Positions 1-11,869 of a stretch of 44,198 nt of DNA are shown piece after piece. A program made the position numbers and the translations under genes. This DNA comes from a virus: the IMG/VR virus record IMGVR_UViG_3300044998_000393, positions 1 through 44,198 of that record. One strand, 5' to 3'. Position 1 is the first letter of the stretch; every line of letters begins with the position of its first letter. Below the pieces are notes generated by a model. It made no database searches. It saw nothing but the letters and a program-made list of their open reading frames with translations, and was not told the origin of the DNA.

Positions 1-157
1 CTCCTGCGTCGATGGACTGCCATCCGCTCCACTGAGGATGCGCACGGCGGCTGATGCCGGCGTAGGTCTGTCCGCCACGGTCTCCAGGCACAGTGTGCAG
101 CACGTAGCCGCCTTCGCGCCGGATCATGGCCTCGTAGGCCTGCGCGAAGTCAGCCAT
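1..157 (-). CDS. GH108-type N-acetylmuramidase endolysin (N-terminal part, runs off left edge)
   Basis: The 52 visible residues begin MADFAQAYEAMIRREGGY and continue with a DRGGQTYAGI segment. This is the usual N-terminus of glycoside hydrolase family 108 muramidases (TtsA/secretion-activator type), in which the glutamate of the EGGY motif (Glu15 here) is catalytic. The ATG at 157 overlaps the stop of the upstream small gene by 8 bases, so the two are translationally coupled. The enzyme would cut the glycan strands of peptidoglycan at host lysis. It lies immediately downstream of two membrane proteins, which makes a lysis cassette. The C-terminal peptidoglycan-binding part lies outside the window. 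Confidence 0.87.
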   Translation of the reverse strand, partial: MADFAQAYEAMIRREGGYVLHTVPGDRGGQTYAGISRRAHPQWSGWQSIDAG

Positions 158-380
158 GGCGTGCGTTCGGCCTGTTGCGGCCATCCTCGAGGCCAAGCTC
201 GTAGCCGTCGCGCCATGCAGCCCGCAGAGCCTCTGAAACACGGTCGATACGCACCAGATCGATCACATGGCCATGATGCTGCGCGGCGCACTCGACGGCA
301 CGCGTGCGGTCCAGGTGCACCGAGCAGTAGTGCCGGCTGCCAACGGCCAGCCAGGCAGATGGTCGAAGATCATGCGTCAT
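150..380 (-). CDS. Small phage protein, unknown function (76 aa)
   Basis: A short soluble protein with no recognised domain. Its C-terminal half is an amphipathic helix-like stretch (ALRAAWRDGYELGLEDGRN). The ATG at 380 is preceded by a GAGGG ribosome site on the minus strand, and the stop overlaps the endolysin start. Its position between a membrane protein and the endolysin suggests a lysis-cassette accessory, but nothing in the sequence identifies it as a spanin: no signal peptide, lipobox or membrane segment is visible. Confidence 0.6.
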   Translation of the reverse strand: MTHDLRPSAWLAVGSRHYCSVHLDRTRAVECAAQHHGHVIDLVRIDRVSEALRAAWRDGYELGLEDGRNRPNARHG

Positions 381-392
381 CGTCCGTGGCCC

Positions 393-701
393 TCATCGGG
401 TAATGCCAGGCGTCGTGTCCAGTTCACCAGGCTGCGTGGGTGGCACGCCACCGCTCCAGCGGCTGCGACCCATCCACAAAAAAGCCACGATGCCGGCCGA
501 GACGACCAGCAGGGTCAGCCACGCGGGCAGCAGGGCCTGCATGGCCAGCGCGGCCGCAGCCGCGTGCAGCGCGATGTACTGCCGGCGCATCTGCCTGGGT
601 GCGCTGGACGGACTCATGACGTTGAGCCGCGCCACGCACATCACCCACGCGGCCACGCCCAGCGCCGTCGAGAGCAGCACGACAGCGATCTCCCACGTCA
701 T
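393..701 (-). CDS. Small multi-pass membrane protein of the lysis cassette
   Basis: A 102-residue protein with an N-terminal hydrophobic helix (about 3-24) and a second long hydrophobic block (about 45-80, one or two helices), separated by an Arg-rich linker and ending in a polar Pro/Gly/Thr tail. The start at 701 is chosen because GGAGG lies just upstream and the ATG overlaps the TGA of the preceding holin-like gene by four bases; a longer reading upstream is Arg-rich and overlaps that gene. It could be a second holin or an antiholin. No family was recognised. Confidence 0.65.
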   Translation of the reverse strand: MTWEIAVVLLSTALGVAAWVMCVARLNVMSPSSAPRQMRRQYIALHAAAAALAMQALLPAWLTLLVVSAGIVAFLWMGRSRWSGGVPPTQPGELDTTPGITR

Positions 702-1093
702 GCGCCGCCTCCGTGCCTGTTGATGCGCTCGCGCACGTGGCCGGCCAGCCACTGGCCGATGCGCTGCCAGTCGTCGCCGATGGCGCCGATGGCAAAGGCA
801 ATGGGACCCATCAGCGTCACGGGCTCAAGCCCGAACGGCAGGTAGGCGGCCATCAGGCGCGAGACCATCCACGTCGCCATGACGGCCGTGCCGCAGATGC
901 GCGCGATGAAGAGGCTGGTTCCGTGCCACGGCCTGCGCTCGCCGCGCTCGAGCGCCCACCCGGCACCGATGGCTGCCGACAGCACGACCACGGCATACGG
1001 GCCGATCACCTCGGCCAGCGACGGACCGACAAAAGCCGTAAAGATGGAAACGGCAACCGCAACGGGATCGAGGTTGTTCACGGACACAGGCAT
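698..1093 (-). CDS. Putative phage holin
   Basis: A 131-residue protein with about three to four hydrophobic segments (near residues 10-28, 30-47, 60-80 and 85-105) and a basic C-terminus (RERINRHGGGA). Size, topology and position directly upstream of a second membrane protein and a muramidase fit a class I-type holin, which would permeabilise the inner membrane to time lysis. The ATG at 1093 lies five bases after the stop of the DUF2793 gene; upstream in-frame ATGs would run into that gene. The holin role is inferred from context and topology. Confidence 0.62.
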   Translation of the reverse strand: MPVSVNNLDPVAVAVSIFTAFVGPSLAEVIGPYAVVVLSAAIGAGWALERGERRPWHGTSLFIARICGTAVMATWMVSRLMAAYLPFGLEPVTLMGPIAFAIGAIGDDWQRIGQWLAGHVRERINRHGGGA

Positions 1094-1098
1094 GCAGG

Positions 1099-1449
1099 TC
1101 AGATGGAGATACCGGCGCTCCACCCTGTGGATCTGAAAACGGCCAGCTTGTCCTCGTCCTCGATGTAGGCGAGCCACCCGACCTGTGGCGCGTGGTACTC
1201 CCAGCTGCCGGCAATGCGCACGGCAATCTGGTTCGTCTTGCCGGCCCAGGCGCCGGTGGCGGCCGCCGGCACGATGTAGCGGTCGCCGTTGGCGGGACTG
1301 GCCGGCGGCGCGGTGAGGTCGCGGTCTTTCACTGACAGGCAGACAATGGCGCCCAGGCGCTTCAGGTTGGCGTCCATCTGCGTGTGCCAGCCTGATTCGC
1401 CAAGCGTCCAGCCGTAGGCAAGACCAAGATTCGGGTCAGTCAGCGGCAT
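1099..1449 (-). CDS. DUF2793 family tail-associated protein
   Basis: A 116-residue protein recognisable as DUF2793 by the order of its conserved blocks: a W/M-DANL start region, the DLTAPPASPANGDRYIV segment, a TGAWAGKTNQIAVR segment and a W-YIEDED C-terminal block. The family occurs at the distal end of phage and gene-transfer-agent tail modules, often alone or at the end of longer fibres. The start at 1449 overlaps the end of a tiny upstream frame. Its position downstream of the tail tip gene agrees with a virion-associated role; the biochemical function is unknown. Confidence 0.82.
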   Translation of the reverse strand: MPLTDPNLGLAYGWTLGESGWHTQMDANLKRLGAIVCLSVKDRDLTAPPASPANGDRYIVPAAATGAWAGKTNQIAVRIAGSWEYHAPQVGWLAYIEDEDKLAVFRSTGWSAGISI

Positions 1450-1520
1450 TGCCCATGATCGGGCTCAACCATCGTGCGCCGCGACATGAACGGGTTCAGC
1501 AGGCGCCACATGCCGGGCAT
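1440..1520 (-). CDS. Possible 26-aa peptide between tail tip and DUF2793 genes
   Basis: The 123-base space between the tail tip stop (1573) and the DUF2793 start (1449) holds a short frame beginning MPGMWRLLNPF and ending EPDHGQCR. Its TGA overlaps the ATG of the DUF2793 gene, the coupling pattern used by most genes in this operon. There is no clear Shine-Dalgarno sequence before either candidate ATG (1520 or 1511). It may be a real coupling peptide or simply spacer DNA. Confidence 0.3.
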   Translation of the reverse strand: MPGMWRLLNPFMSRRTMVEPDHGQCR

Positions 1521-1572
1521 GGCATCGATTCGGCATGCCCGGCGTCGCTGCGGGCGGTGCCGCCCAGGCCCG

Positions 1573-3765
1573 TCAGACGCCTCCCCAGTACTGCCCCCAG
1601 CGCAGCCCCCAGCCGGCGCGTTCGACGGTGCACGCATGTGCCTGCCAGCTCGCAAGACCGTCGCGCACGGATTCGACCTCGACGGTGACGCGGTCTCCTG
1701 CCGTGGCGGCATCGGTGGCTGCGGCGGCAACAGTCCATGTCCACGATGTGGCAGCAAGGCCCGTCTGTGTGCGCACCACGGTTCCATTGCGGTCGCGCAC
1801 GCGCACCGTGTAGGTGGTGCCAGGCTCCGGGCCGATGCTGGCGGCGCTTTGCGGAGTCAGGCTCACCGTCTGGCTCAGCCGGTCGCGGTGCGCCCATGTG
1901 ATGACAAGATCACCGCTCACCACCTGCGGGTAGGCGACGCCATTCATGCGCATGTCGCCTGGCGGGTAGGGTCTGTTCTGCCGGCGGTTCATCGCCAGCG
2001 AATCGGTTGGTGCCTCCGCCAGCGACAAGGTACCGCGCCCGGTGACGGTGAGCAGGCGCGCGTTGACGGTCTCGCCCGTGGCGTACTCGGTCGGATCGAC
2101 ACCCTGGAATCCGTCGGCAAACCAGATGCGGCTGCCGGCCGCATGCGCAGCGGGCACGGTGTCGAGCACGCCGCGGTTGATGGTGAGCGTTTTGGCGGTG
2201 GTGTTGATCGCCGTGATCGCGACGGCCTCGTCGTCGATGTAGGCATAGCTGCCCACGGCCACCAGGTCGATGTCCACCTCGCTGTGGTAGCTGATGGTGC
2301 TCGTGACAGCCTGACCGATGGAAGCCGCCAGCACCGCGTGCGGAGCGAACTCGCCCTGGCCGCGCGCCTCATAGGAAGTCGCCGAGCTGGTCTTGCTGTG
2401 CAGCTCGTAGTTGATCGCACCGGCCGCCGGGCGTCCTGCCAGCGTTTGCAGGAAGCAGTCGGTTGGGTCCAGATAGGCCAGGTCGGCGGCGCTCAGGCTG
2501 CGTGCGATGTCCCAGTACGGCGCCTCGATGAGCCGGCGCGGACTGGCCGCCGACGGCGCCGGCGTCGGATCGACCCACCCCGTGGGCGGCGGCGCCGTGT
2601 AGCTGGCCTGCGGCAACCCGAAGACGTCCTCAACGGCATCGATGCTGATCGCGCCATCGGTGAGCGTTCCGCCATCCACGGCGGCGATGCGCATGACGAT
2701 GCCACCGATGCCAAGCGGCGGCCACTCGAGCCTGAACACGTCGCCAGGCGCCAGGCTCCAGGCCTTGCGGTTGACCTTCAGGCGCACCTTGGCAAGCGGC
2801 GCTGACACGGAAGACAGATCGCGCATCGCCACCCTCGCTGCGAGTCCTGGCGATGTGATGCCGGGATAGCGCCGCGTCTGCGACACGACCGCGCCCTGCG
2901 CCTGGATGTTGGCCAGATCCTGCACCGTGACCGTGGCGTCCTTGAACGTCTCGCGGTCCGTGTAGACGACCACGATCTCGTTGACCGTCTCGCCCCAGGC
3001 TGCGCGCTGGAAGCTCTCGAGCTCGATCACGTTGTACGGATCGAGCACCGGCAGTGTGGCCACGCTGTAGTCGGCGCGCACCAGCCTGAGCACGAAGCGT
3101 CCGGTCGATGGCGATGTCGTCAGCACGCCGCCGATGTGGTCGAGCACCTCGCGGATGAACTGCTCGATCGTGCTTTGCTGCGTCCAGATGAGGTTGAGAC
3201 CGAATCCCTCGTCAGCGAGCGTGTCCGCTGCGGCCGTGAACGATGCGTCGTCGATGCTCGACGCAGGGTAGCCCATGCCCCAGCTCGAATTGGTCAGGCA
3301 CTCGTAGATGATGTGCGCAGGGTTCGCCGACGCGTCGCCCTCGCTTTCCATGATCTCGGCCTGACCTGGATACCAGCCGCGCCAGCAGCGCTTGAGCCGC
3401 ACTGCCCATGGCTTGACGTAGGGATTGTTGGAGGCGACGCACACCTGCCGCAGGATCAGCGACAGGACTCCCCGGTAGGCTGGCTGTGGCGTGCCGAGCC
3501 TGGCCTGCAGGTAGTCGTTGGGCGCCTGCGTGGCGCCGCCGAACGCAACGTCCACGGGGCCGTAGACGCCTCCCTCGCGCTTGTCGCCACCGAACAGCTG
3601 CGGCGCGTTGATGTCGATGCGGCCACTGGCGGTGATGCTGCCGGACCACGCCTGGCGATCGCCGACCTGGATCTCGGTCACCGCATCCACCGGGCCGTGG
3701 CACACGACCATGTGCATGCCAAGGTGGTAGCGGTATCCGACAGTCTGCTTACGGCTGCCGCCCAT
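1573..3765 (-). CDS. Phage tail tip / host-specificity type protein (COG4733-like)
   Basis: A 730-residue structural protein. The N-terminal part (VGYRYHLGMHMVVCHGPVD, then RVLSLILRQ-like and NPYVKPWAVRL blocks) matches large tail tip proteins of siphoviruses and gene transfer agents related to lambda J. A central region (about 190-380) resembles baseplate hub folds, and beta-rich fibronectin-like sequence follows (about 620-720: 'GDLVITWAHRDR', 'TWTVAAAAT'). The ATG at 3765 has an AGGAG site eight bases upstream; a longer frame to 3804 lacks one. It lies immediately downstream of the small conserved gene that usually precedes it. The role is tail tip assembly and probably receptor contact. 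Confidence 0.8.
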   Translation of the reverse strand: MGGSRKQTVGYRYHLGMHMVVCHGPVDAVTEIQVGDRQAWSGSITASGRIDINAPQLFGGDKREGGVYGPVDVAFGGATQAPNDYLQARLGTPQPAYRGVLSLILRQVCVASNNPYVKPWAVRLKRCWRGWYPGQAEIMESEGDASANPAHIIYECLTNSSWGMGYPASSIDDASFTAAADTLADEGFGLNLIWTQQSTIEQFIREVLDHIGGVLTTSPSTGRFVLRLVRADYSVATLPVLDPYNVIELESFQRAAWGETVNEIVVVYTDRETFKDATVTVQDLANIQAQGAVVSQTRRYPGITSPGLAARVAMRDLSSVSAPLAKVRLKVNRKAWSLAPGDVFRLEWPPLGIGGIVMRIAAVDGGTLTDGAISIDAVEDVFGLPQASYTAPPPTGWVDPTPAPSAASPRRLIEAPYWDIARSLSAADLAYLDPTDCFLQTLAGRPAAGAINYELHSKTSSATSYEARGQGEFAPHAVLAASIGQAVTSTISYHSEVDIDLVAVGSYAYIDDEAVAITAINTTAKTLTINRGVLDTVPAAHAAGSRIWFADGFQGVDPTEYATGETVNARLLTVTGRGTLSLAEAPTDSLAMNRRQNRPYPPGDMRMNGVAYPQVVSGDLVITWAHRDRLSQTVSLTPQSAASIGPEPGTTYTVRVRDRNGTVVRTQTGLAATSWTWTVAAAATDAATAGDRVTVEVESVRDGLASWQAHACTVERAGWGLRWGQYWGGV

Positions 3766-3976
3766 CCTGTTTCTCCTGCTGCGCGGCGCGGCGACGCGCG
3801 ACATCGACGACCGCCTGCGCCATGGCGTCGCCGGTGGCCAGCAGCTGCGCGGCCGGCAGTCCGGCGCTGATGAACGTCGCCCAGTCGAGCCCGTGGCGGG
3901 CGAACCACTGCCGCGCGCCGCGGTTGCAGTAGTCGAGCGCTCGCATGTCGGCGTGCGTGACGGTCACGTCGCTCAC
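3749..3976 (-). CDS. Small conserved tail-module protein (75 aa)
   Basis: Begins at a GTG (3976) overlapping the stop of the upstream gene. The sequence YCNRGARQWFARHGLDW followed by GLPAAQLLATGDAMA is a pattern I associate with small proteins just upstream of tail tip genes in Mu-headed siphoviruses of proteobacteria. No enzymatic motif is visible. Its position between the DUF2163 gene and the tail tip protein implies a tail assembly or baseplate accessory role. The stop overlaps the tail tip start by 17 bases. Confidence 0.75.
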   Translation of the reverse strand: MSDVTVTHADMRALDYCNRGARQWFARHGLDWATFISAGLPAAQLLATGDAMAQAVVDVARRRAAQQEKQDGRQP

Positions 3977-4206
3977 TTCTTGCCGCCCTTGGACTTGATC
4001 GGCGTGGTTCGCAGGTCGCCGTACCACACCACGTTCGGACTCTTGACGAGCACGGTGCCGAAGACAACCGGGATCGGACGCCCCTCCTCGGCCGTTGGCG
4101 CCTCGATGTCCTGCAACCCAGCCGGGCGCGGCTTCGGTGGCTTTGGTGCCAGCGCGTACTGGATCAGTGTCGTGACGATCCAGACGGCGATGTAGGTCCA
4201 CGGCAT
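3973..4206 (-). CDS. Small tail-module protein with N-terminal hydrophobic segment
   Basis: A 77-residue protein beginning MPWTYIAVWIVTTLIQYALAP, a single hydrophobic helix, followed by a Pro/Lys-rich stretch and a conserved-looking block GRPIPVVFGTVLVKSPNVVWYGDL. Such proteins sit between the DUF2163 baseplate protein and the tail tip protein in several siphovirus tail modules. Both junctions are tight: one base from the upstream stop and a four-base overlap downstream. Membrane insertion versus burial in the tail cannot be decided from sequence. Confidence 0.72.
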   Translation of the reverse strand: MPWTYIAVWIVTTLIQYALAPKPPKPRPAGLQDIEAPTAEEGRPIPVVFGTVLVKSPNVVWYGDLRTTPIKSKGGKK

Positions 4207-4207
4207 A

Positions 4208-5017
4208 TCAGTAGATCGGACTGGAGCCGAACGGGTTTTTGGATGGGATGAACGGGAAACCGCCGAAGTTGTCGGCGTTGGCGAACTTCGCAGCGCACGT
4301 GGCCAGGCTGTGGTCGCAGCCTGGATAGAGCATCACCGGGGCCCCAACGGCCAAGCCGGAAGGCGTGGACGCCAGCGTCACTGTGGCTCCGGCGTGCGCG
4401 GTGATCATCCGTTTTTCGGTGACGAGGCCGGCCGCCCACGTCGCGTAGCCCCCTGCAAAGTGCCCGTCGCTGAACGATGCCGCAGCCGCGACGCTGACCG
4501 TGTTCCCTGAAACCGCCAGGACAGATCCGGTGACCCTGTAAGCCACCGAGCTCACCTTGCAGTCGGTGCCGTAGAGCACGTGTGTGCAGGTGCGCTGGTA
4601 CATGCGCCGCAGCCCGGTGCGCTGCAGGCTCGTGTAGGCCGGCTCGCAGTTGAGCTCGACCTCCGAGCCGCGCCACTCGGCATTGAGCACGCGCCCCATC
4701 CACACGGCGAGCGTTTCGCTGTCGTCGCGGTGGCGCCGGTAGATCGTCAGCAGCGTGACCTCTGCCGGCGGCGCGACGATGAAAGCATGGGCCACCTCGG
4801 CGTCGCGCGGCAGCGTCACGCGCAGGCCGGCGCGCCCCAGCTCTGCGGTGCGCTCGAGGCTGCTGCGCCGCATCGGCACGGGAATGTATGTGGATCCAAT
4901 GTGCACCTGCGACTGCGCGGCGCTCGTGTATCTCCAGGCGGCAGTGCCGCGGCGGAACTCGTAGAGCTCGACCGGGCTGCCGGCATCGGTGGATCTTTCG
5001 CGTGCGTCCAGGCTCAC
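4208..5017 (-). CDS. DUF2163 / BR0599-family tail baseplate protein
   Basis: A 269-residue protein with the family signature at both ends: N-terminal ELYEFRRG and a Cys-containing C-terminal block where TCAAKFANADNFGGFPF is followed by IPSKNPF. A CTHVLYGTDCK segment precedes it (about 150). DUF2163 proteins (gene transfer agent Orf13 type) form the hub of siphovirus tail tips. The ATG at 5017 overlaps the previous stop by four bases (ATGA). The conserved cysteines could bind metal or form disulphides. Confidence 0.88.
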   Translation of the reverse strand: MSLDARERSTDAGSPVELYEFRRGTAAWRYTSAAQSQVHIGSTYIPVPMRRSSLERTAELGRAGLRVTLPRDAEVAHAFIVAPPAEVTLLTIYRRHRDDSETLAVWMGRVLNAEWRGSEVELNCEPAYTSLQRTGLRRMYQRTCTHVLYGTDCKVSSVAYRVTGSVLAVSGNTVSVAAAASFSDGHFAGGYATWAAGLVTEKRMITAHAGATVTLASTPSGLAVGAPVMLYPGCDHSLATCAAKFANADNFGGFPFIPSKNPFGSSPIY

Positions 5018-6705
5018 AGGTCGTCCCTCACACTGCGCAGGCCCAGCACCACCTCGGCGATCTCGTCGGTGTGGTGGGCGATCTCGACGGCGTCGGCATC
5101 CAGGCGCACGAGCCGCATGAAGCAGATCTGCCGCACGTCCTGCGGCAGCACCGTGGCGCCGAGCGCGCTCTCGAGACCGAGCTGCTCGGTGTCGTCGTTT
5201 ATCTCGTAGGCGCCGCTGATGCGCGCGAACAGGCGCTGCCCGCTGATGGTGGTGATCATGATGTCGCGCCGGCCGACTGCGGCCGGCACGGACACTGCAT
5301 AGCCGGTGTTCTCGACGGTGATCGAGGTGTCGGCGGCGCCGACTGCTGCGGCCAGACGCAAATCCGACTGTCCGCTTGGCATCCAGAATGGAGCCAGGCG
5401 TCCCGCACGCGCCGCGAGCCAGCGCCTGAACGCGACGACCGCCGCGCGCCCGTTGAGCAGCCAGCGATGGGTGCGGCGCACGCTGGCCACGCCGGACAGG
5501 TCATCGACCGCACGGCGACCCGTCAGATGGTCGATCTGGATCGTTTTGCGGATGTAGTCCACGTCCAGCGGCTCGGCCCAGTCGTTGGCATCAAGAAGCA
5601 CCGGGTATCCGCGGTACGTCGTGGCGGCCGCCGCAGGGTCGATCGGCCACTCGTCCTCGAAGTCGAATCCGACCGTCGCGTCGGCCAGTGCCGAAGCCTC
5701 GTGCGTGATGCGCAGGTCGTTGCGCAGTCTGGCCGGCATGGCAGGCACGATGCGTGTGCCGGCCGGCCACGCGCGCTGCAGCGGGGATTTGATCGTGACG
5801 CTGCTGGCGGTCAGTGACGCCACCTCGGCGAGCTCAAACTGCGCGCCCCGCACGAAGGCCACGAGCGCGTCGGCGGCAAAAGCCCGGTTTGTCGTGTCCA
5901 CGGTGACCGTGGTGGCGCCGGCGGCGATGGGCACGGACGAGATGGCGGCATCCGTCCAGACCGGAAGCGCGTACACGCGCGCCTGCCAGGCCAGCAGCAG
6001 GTTCTCCATCCTGACACGGTCGCGGTCGTTGCCGACGAGCAGCCGGTACTCCATGGCGCGGCGCGGCGCGGCCCGCAGACGCACGCGCTGTTCCACTCCG
6101 GCGTGCGACTCGAGCACATCGGTCAGCCACTCGAGCCGCTCGACGACAGGCTGCTCCCAGTTGGGCGGCACCGCCCATCCGATGATGCGCCGTCCCGTGA
6201 CGCGCAGCGCGCCGGTGCCGAGCACGAACAGGAAGGAGAATGTCGCATCGAATGCGGGCGGGCCGTCGGTCGTGACGGCCAGCTCATACTGCCTGGCCTC
6301 GCAGGCGCCGAACGTCGTCGGCTCTGGATAAGGCCCGTAGACGTAGATGCCGTCGCCGCCGGCGGCGTCGATCTGCGTGAGCGTGTTGGACTGCGGCCAG
6401 GCGTTCCAGACCTCGACATTGCGCGTCTGCTCGGAGGCGACACTTCCCAGCGCGAAGCTCGACGGCCGGATGTGGATGCGGAAGTAGAAGTCCTCGAAGT
6501 AGCTGGCCAGCGCGGCCCCCGCCTTGGCCTGTTTCGCAGGCACCGACACGTTCGGCTGGTAGGCGCAAGCGCCCGCCAGTGCCGCAGGTGCCATGCTCGC
6601 GGACCACGGGTAGATCGCCGCGACGGTGTCGCCGTCGCGGCTGAGGTTTTGATTCAGCGAGCCGGCCTGCGCAGCCGACAGCGTGACGCCGGTGAGCGTG
6701 GGCAT
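5014..6705 (-). CDS. Large virion protein of the tail tip (563 aa)
   Basis: A beta-rich 563-residue structural protein between two tail-fibre-like genes and the DUF2163 hub. It starts MPTLTGVTLSAAQ. Notable features are an early aromatic block (ASYFEDFYFRIHIRPS), a central RLEWLTDVLESHAGVEQRVRLR segment reminiscent of distal tail proteins, and repeated 'xxxTVTVDTTNRAF'/'TSITVENTGYAV' blocks that suggest duplicated beta domains. In this gene order it probably takes the distal tail or hub-adaptor position. No catalytic motif is visible. Confidence 0.72.
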   Translation of the reverse strand: MPTLTGVTLSAAQAGSLNQNLSRDGDTVAAIYPWSASMAPAALAGACAYQPNVSVPAKQAKAGAALASYFEDFYFRIHIRPSSFALGSVASEQTRNVEVWNAWPQSNTLTQIDAAGGDGIYVYGPYPEPTTFGACEARQYELAVTTDGPPAFDATFSFLFVLGTGALRVTGRRIIGWAVPPNWEQPVVERLEWLTDVLESHAGVEQRVRLRAAPRRAMEYRLLVGNDRDRVRMENLLLAWQARVYALPVWTDAAISSVPIAAGATTVTVDTTNRAFAADALVAFVRGAQFELAEVASLTASSVTIKSPLQRAWPAGTRIVPAMPARLRNDLRITHEASALADATVGFDFEDEWPIDPAAAATTYRGYPVLLDANDWAEPLDVDYIRKTIQIDHLTGRRAVDDLSGVASVRRTHRWLLNGRAAVVAFRRWLAARAGRLAPFWMPSGQSDLRLAAAVGAADTSITVENTGYAVSVPAAVGRRDIMITTISGQRLFARISGAYEINDDTEQLGLESALGATVLPQDVRQICFMRLVRLDADAVEIAHHTDEIAEVVLGLRSVRDDL

Positions 6706-6724
6706 GGGTGAGCCTTGCGTTGCG

Positions 6725-7657
6725 TCACGGGCCGTCGTAGCGCACGGCCATCGCGATGGTTCCAGAGTGGTTCGCGGTACTGGATGTCGATGCGTCGCGG
6801 CTTGCGGTGTTCTTTCTGTACACCGGTGCGACGAACCAGCGCTCGGGCCCGAGAGTGAGGATCTGACCGTCGTTGAGATTGTCGTTGCGCGTCATCCGCA
6901 GGTGCGAGAGCTCGGCAGCGTGCGACCACAAGCCAGATGGCTGTGCGGCCATGATGTGCATCCGCAGCAGCACCGCTTCGCCATTCCATGTGTTGGGTTG
7001 GGTGGCCAGCAGGGGCGCCACCGAAAAGGTGGCTCTGGCGTTGTCTGGATTGGCAGTGGATGAACCGATAGGGTTGCTCCACCAGCCGTACCCGTTAAAG
7101 TCAAGGTAGATAGAACTGTTCCTGACGCTTGCAGCATCGTTGGGCTGCCAGAACGGCGCGCCGGAGGTGTATCCGACGCCACTGCCAATGCTGCCGTTGA
7201 CGTGGATCGCGACTCCGCTGGACGTGTTGATGTCTGAAGGTGCGGTTCCCCATTGCCACAGACAGTTCCCGTTCACACCAAGGTTGACCGCCTGGCCGAT
7301 CGCCAGCCACTGCCACCAGCTGACCTGGTAGTTGACGGCGACGATGATGTCGTCCGGGGCCGTGTGGATGAAGATGTGGTAGGTCAGCGGGTAACTCAGC
7401 AGCGTGTTGCCAGCGGCTCCCAGCCGGTTCGTGATCCCGACCTGTTTGGAGGCTGGCGTGTTCAGCGTGCCACCGGAGTAACCAAGGGCGGCCTGTACCA
7501 GCAGGTTCAGGCCGCTGACCGTGAGCTTGCCGTAGATGACGCCCTTGTACAGCATGCTGTTCGTCGAGTCCCAAGTCCACCCGTTCGCGGTGGCTGCGGC
7601 GACGATCGCATCTCGAAGTTCGGTGGCCGAGTTCGCGGTGCCGGTGGCATATGGCAT
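6725..7657 (-). CDS. Virion structural protein, possible tail fibre/decoration (310 aa)
   Basis: Starts MPYATGTANSATELRDAIV with a TANGWTWD block near residue 30. The rest is rich in Gly, Ser, Asn, Trp and aromatic residues with a beta-sheet pattern (WWQWLAIGQAV, GYGWWSNPIG). The ATG at 7657 overlaps the TGA of the upstream gene (TGATG). It shares the small N-terminal helix plus beta-rich body plan with its upstream neighbour, so the two may be products of an old duplication, though identity is low. A virion surface role is inferred from composition and location. Confidence 0.68.
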   Translation of the reverse strand: MPYATGTANSATELRDAIVAAATANGWTWDSTNSMLYKGVIYGKLTVSGLNLLVQAALGYSGGTLNTPASKQVGITNRLGAAGNTLLSYPLTYHIFIHTAPDDIIVAVNYQVSWWQWLAIGQAVNLGVNGNCLWQWGTAPSDINTSSGVAIHVNGSIGSGVGYTSGAPFWQPNDAASVRNSSIYLDFNGYGWWSNPIGSSTANPDNARATFSVAPLLATQPNTWNGEAVLLRMHIMAAQPSGLWSHAAELSHLRMTRNDNLNDGQILTLGPERWFVAPVYRKNTASRDASTSSTANHSGTIAMAVRYDGP

Positions 7658-8487
7658 CAGGAAAGCTCCATCGCGATGTAGTCGCCGAACCCGGTGCGCG
7701 AGACATCCTGGATGACGACGTAGTTCTTGCCGCCGATCGTGAGCGTGTTCTCGACGACGTTGTTGAAGCCGGTGATGTGGTAAATGCCGTCGAGCACGCC
7801 GTAGATGTTGCCGCTGTCGTAGAGCATCACCGGATACAGCGCGTAGGTGCTCTCGGCGGGCCGCACGCTGTTGGCCATCGTGGTGCTCTGCCACGGCGTC
7901 GTGAACGGCGTTTTCCATGTGCCGTCGTTGAAGTGCATGCGCAGGTTGCTGCGGTTGCCTTTCCACGGCATCGAGTGCGTCGTCTCCGAGTAGCGGGTGG
8001 CCGAGGCGCTCGTGAGCATCCCGGCCGCAAACAGCGGCTGCGGGTACTGGCTGGGCGCGGCGAACGGGAAGAACTTGCCGATGCCGAATGACTCGTAGAC
8101 CGGCGTGCCGACTTTCATCGCCACATTCAGCCGCTGGCCGTTGACCGCGATCCAGTAGTCGATGCGGATGTTGTGCGCAGGCACACCCAGGATCGGCGAA
8201 ATGCCGGGCTGCGTCGCAAACGAGTTGCCTGCGACGAAGCCCTTCATCGTGGCCACGGCGAGGTTGTAGTAATCGAGGCTCGCGTCCTGGTAGCAGTACA
8301 CGCCGCAGAAGATCTGCTCGGTGCCTGACAGCCCGGGCGCCATCATGATCAGCTCGCGGTTGGCCACCGACGTGTCGTACCGCAGGATCGTCCAGCCCTC
8401 GGCCAGGCACACGTCGCGGATCTTCTCGAGCATCTTGTAGTGCGCGAGCATGTCCGTGTTGTCCACGAAGCCGACATAGGCTGTCAT
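7657..8487 (-). CDS. Virion structural protein (276 aa)
   Basis: Starts MTAYVGFVDNTDMLAHYKMLEKIRDV and is followed by an aromatic-rich beta region (IFCGVYCYQDASLDYYN; FFPFAAPSQYPQP). The C-terminal third has a possible receptor-type block (MPWKGNRSNLRMHFNDG). It lies between the tape measure gene and the 310-aa structural gene, coupled to the latter by a TGATG overlap. Proteins of this type in related gene orders are annotated only as virion structural proteins; a tail tip or fibre part is the most likely role. Confidence 0.68.
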   Translation of the reverse strand: MTAYVGFVDNTDMLAHYKMLEKIRDVCLAEGWTILRYDTSVANRELIMMAPGLSGTEQIFCGVYCYQDASLDYYNLAVATMKGFVAGNSFATQPGISPILGVPAHNIRIDYWIAVNGQRLNVAMKVGTPVYESFGIGKFFPFAAPSQYPQPLFAAGMLTSASATRYSETTHSMPWKGNRSNLRMHFNDGTWKTPFTTPWQSTTMANSVRPAESTYALYPVMLYDSGNIYGVLDGIYHITGFNNVVENTLTIGGKNYVVIQDVSRTGFGDYIAMELS

Positions 8488-8505
8488 GTCATTTCACCCA
8501 TTGAC

Positions 8506-11650
<3,145 letters not shown>

Positions 11651-11652
<2 letters not shown>

Positions 11653-11863
11653 GCTCGGCCTGCTCGGTCAGTTCGTCTGGTACGTGCTCGTGATGGCCGG
11701 TGCGGTGTTCGCCGTGCTGTTCCTGCCGGGGTGGTGGTGGGCCGTCATGGCGGCGGCGCTGGTGGCCGTGATCGCACTGTCGGTCGCCAGCGGCCTGGGC
11801 TCGCGTCGCGCAAAGCGCGCACTCGGCTGGCTGTTCTGGACGGACGAGCGCTTCACCCGCTGA
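11651..11863 (+). CDS. Antisense-oriented small two-helix membrane protein in the tail operon
   Basis: A 70-residue frame on the plus strand fills the 217-base gap between the tape measure start and the DUF2513 stop, both on the minus strand. It begins MLGLLGQFVWYVLVMAGAVF and has two hydrophobic helices (about 5-24 and 27-46) followed by a basic region (GSRRAKRALGW) and an acidic/aromatic tail. Third-codon positions are very G/C rich, as in real genes here. GAGG lies about 10 bases before the ATG. Its ATG is interleaved with the tape measure start codon. It may be a moron-type gene such as a superinfection-exclusion or holin-like protein; no family was recognised. Confidence 0.55.
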
Positions 11864-11869
11864 CCTCCT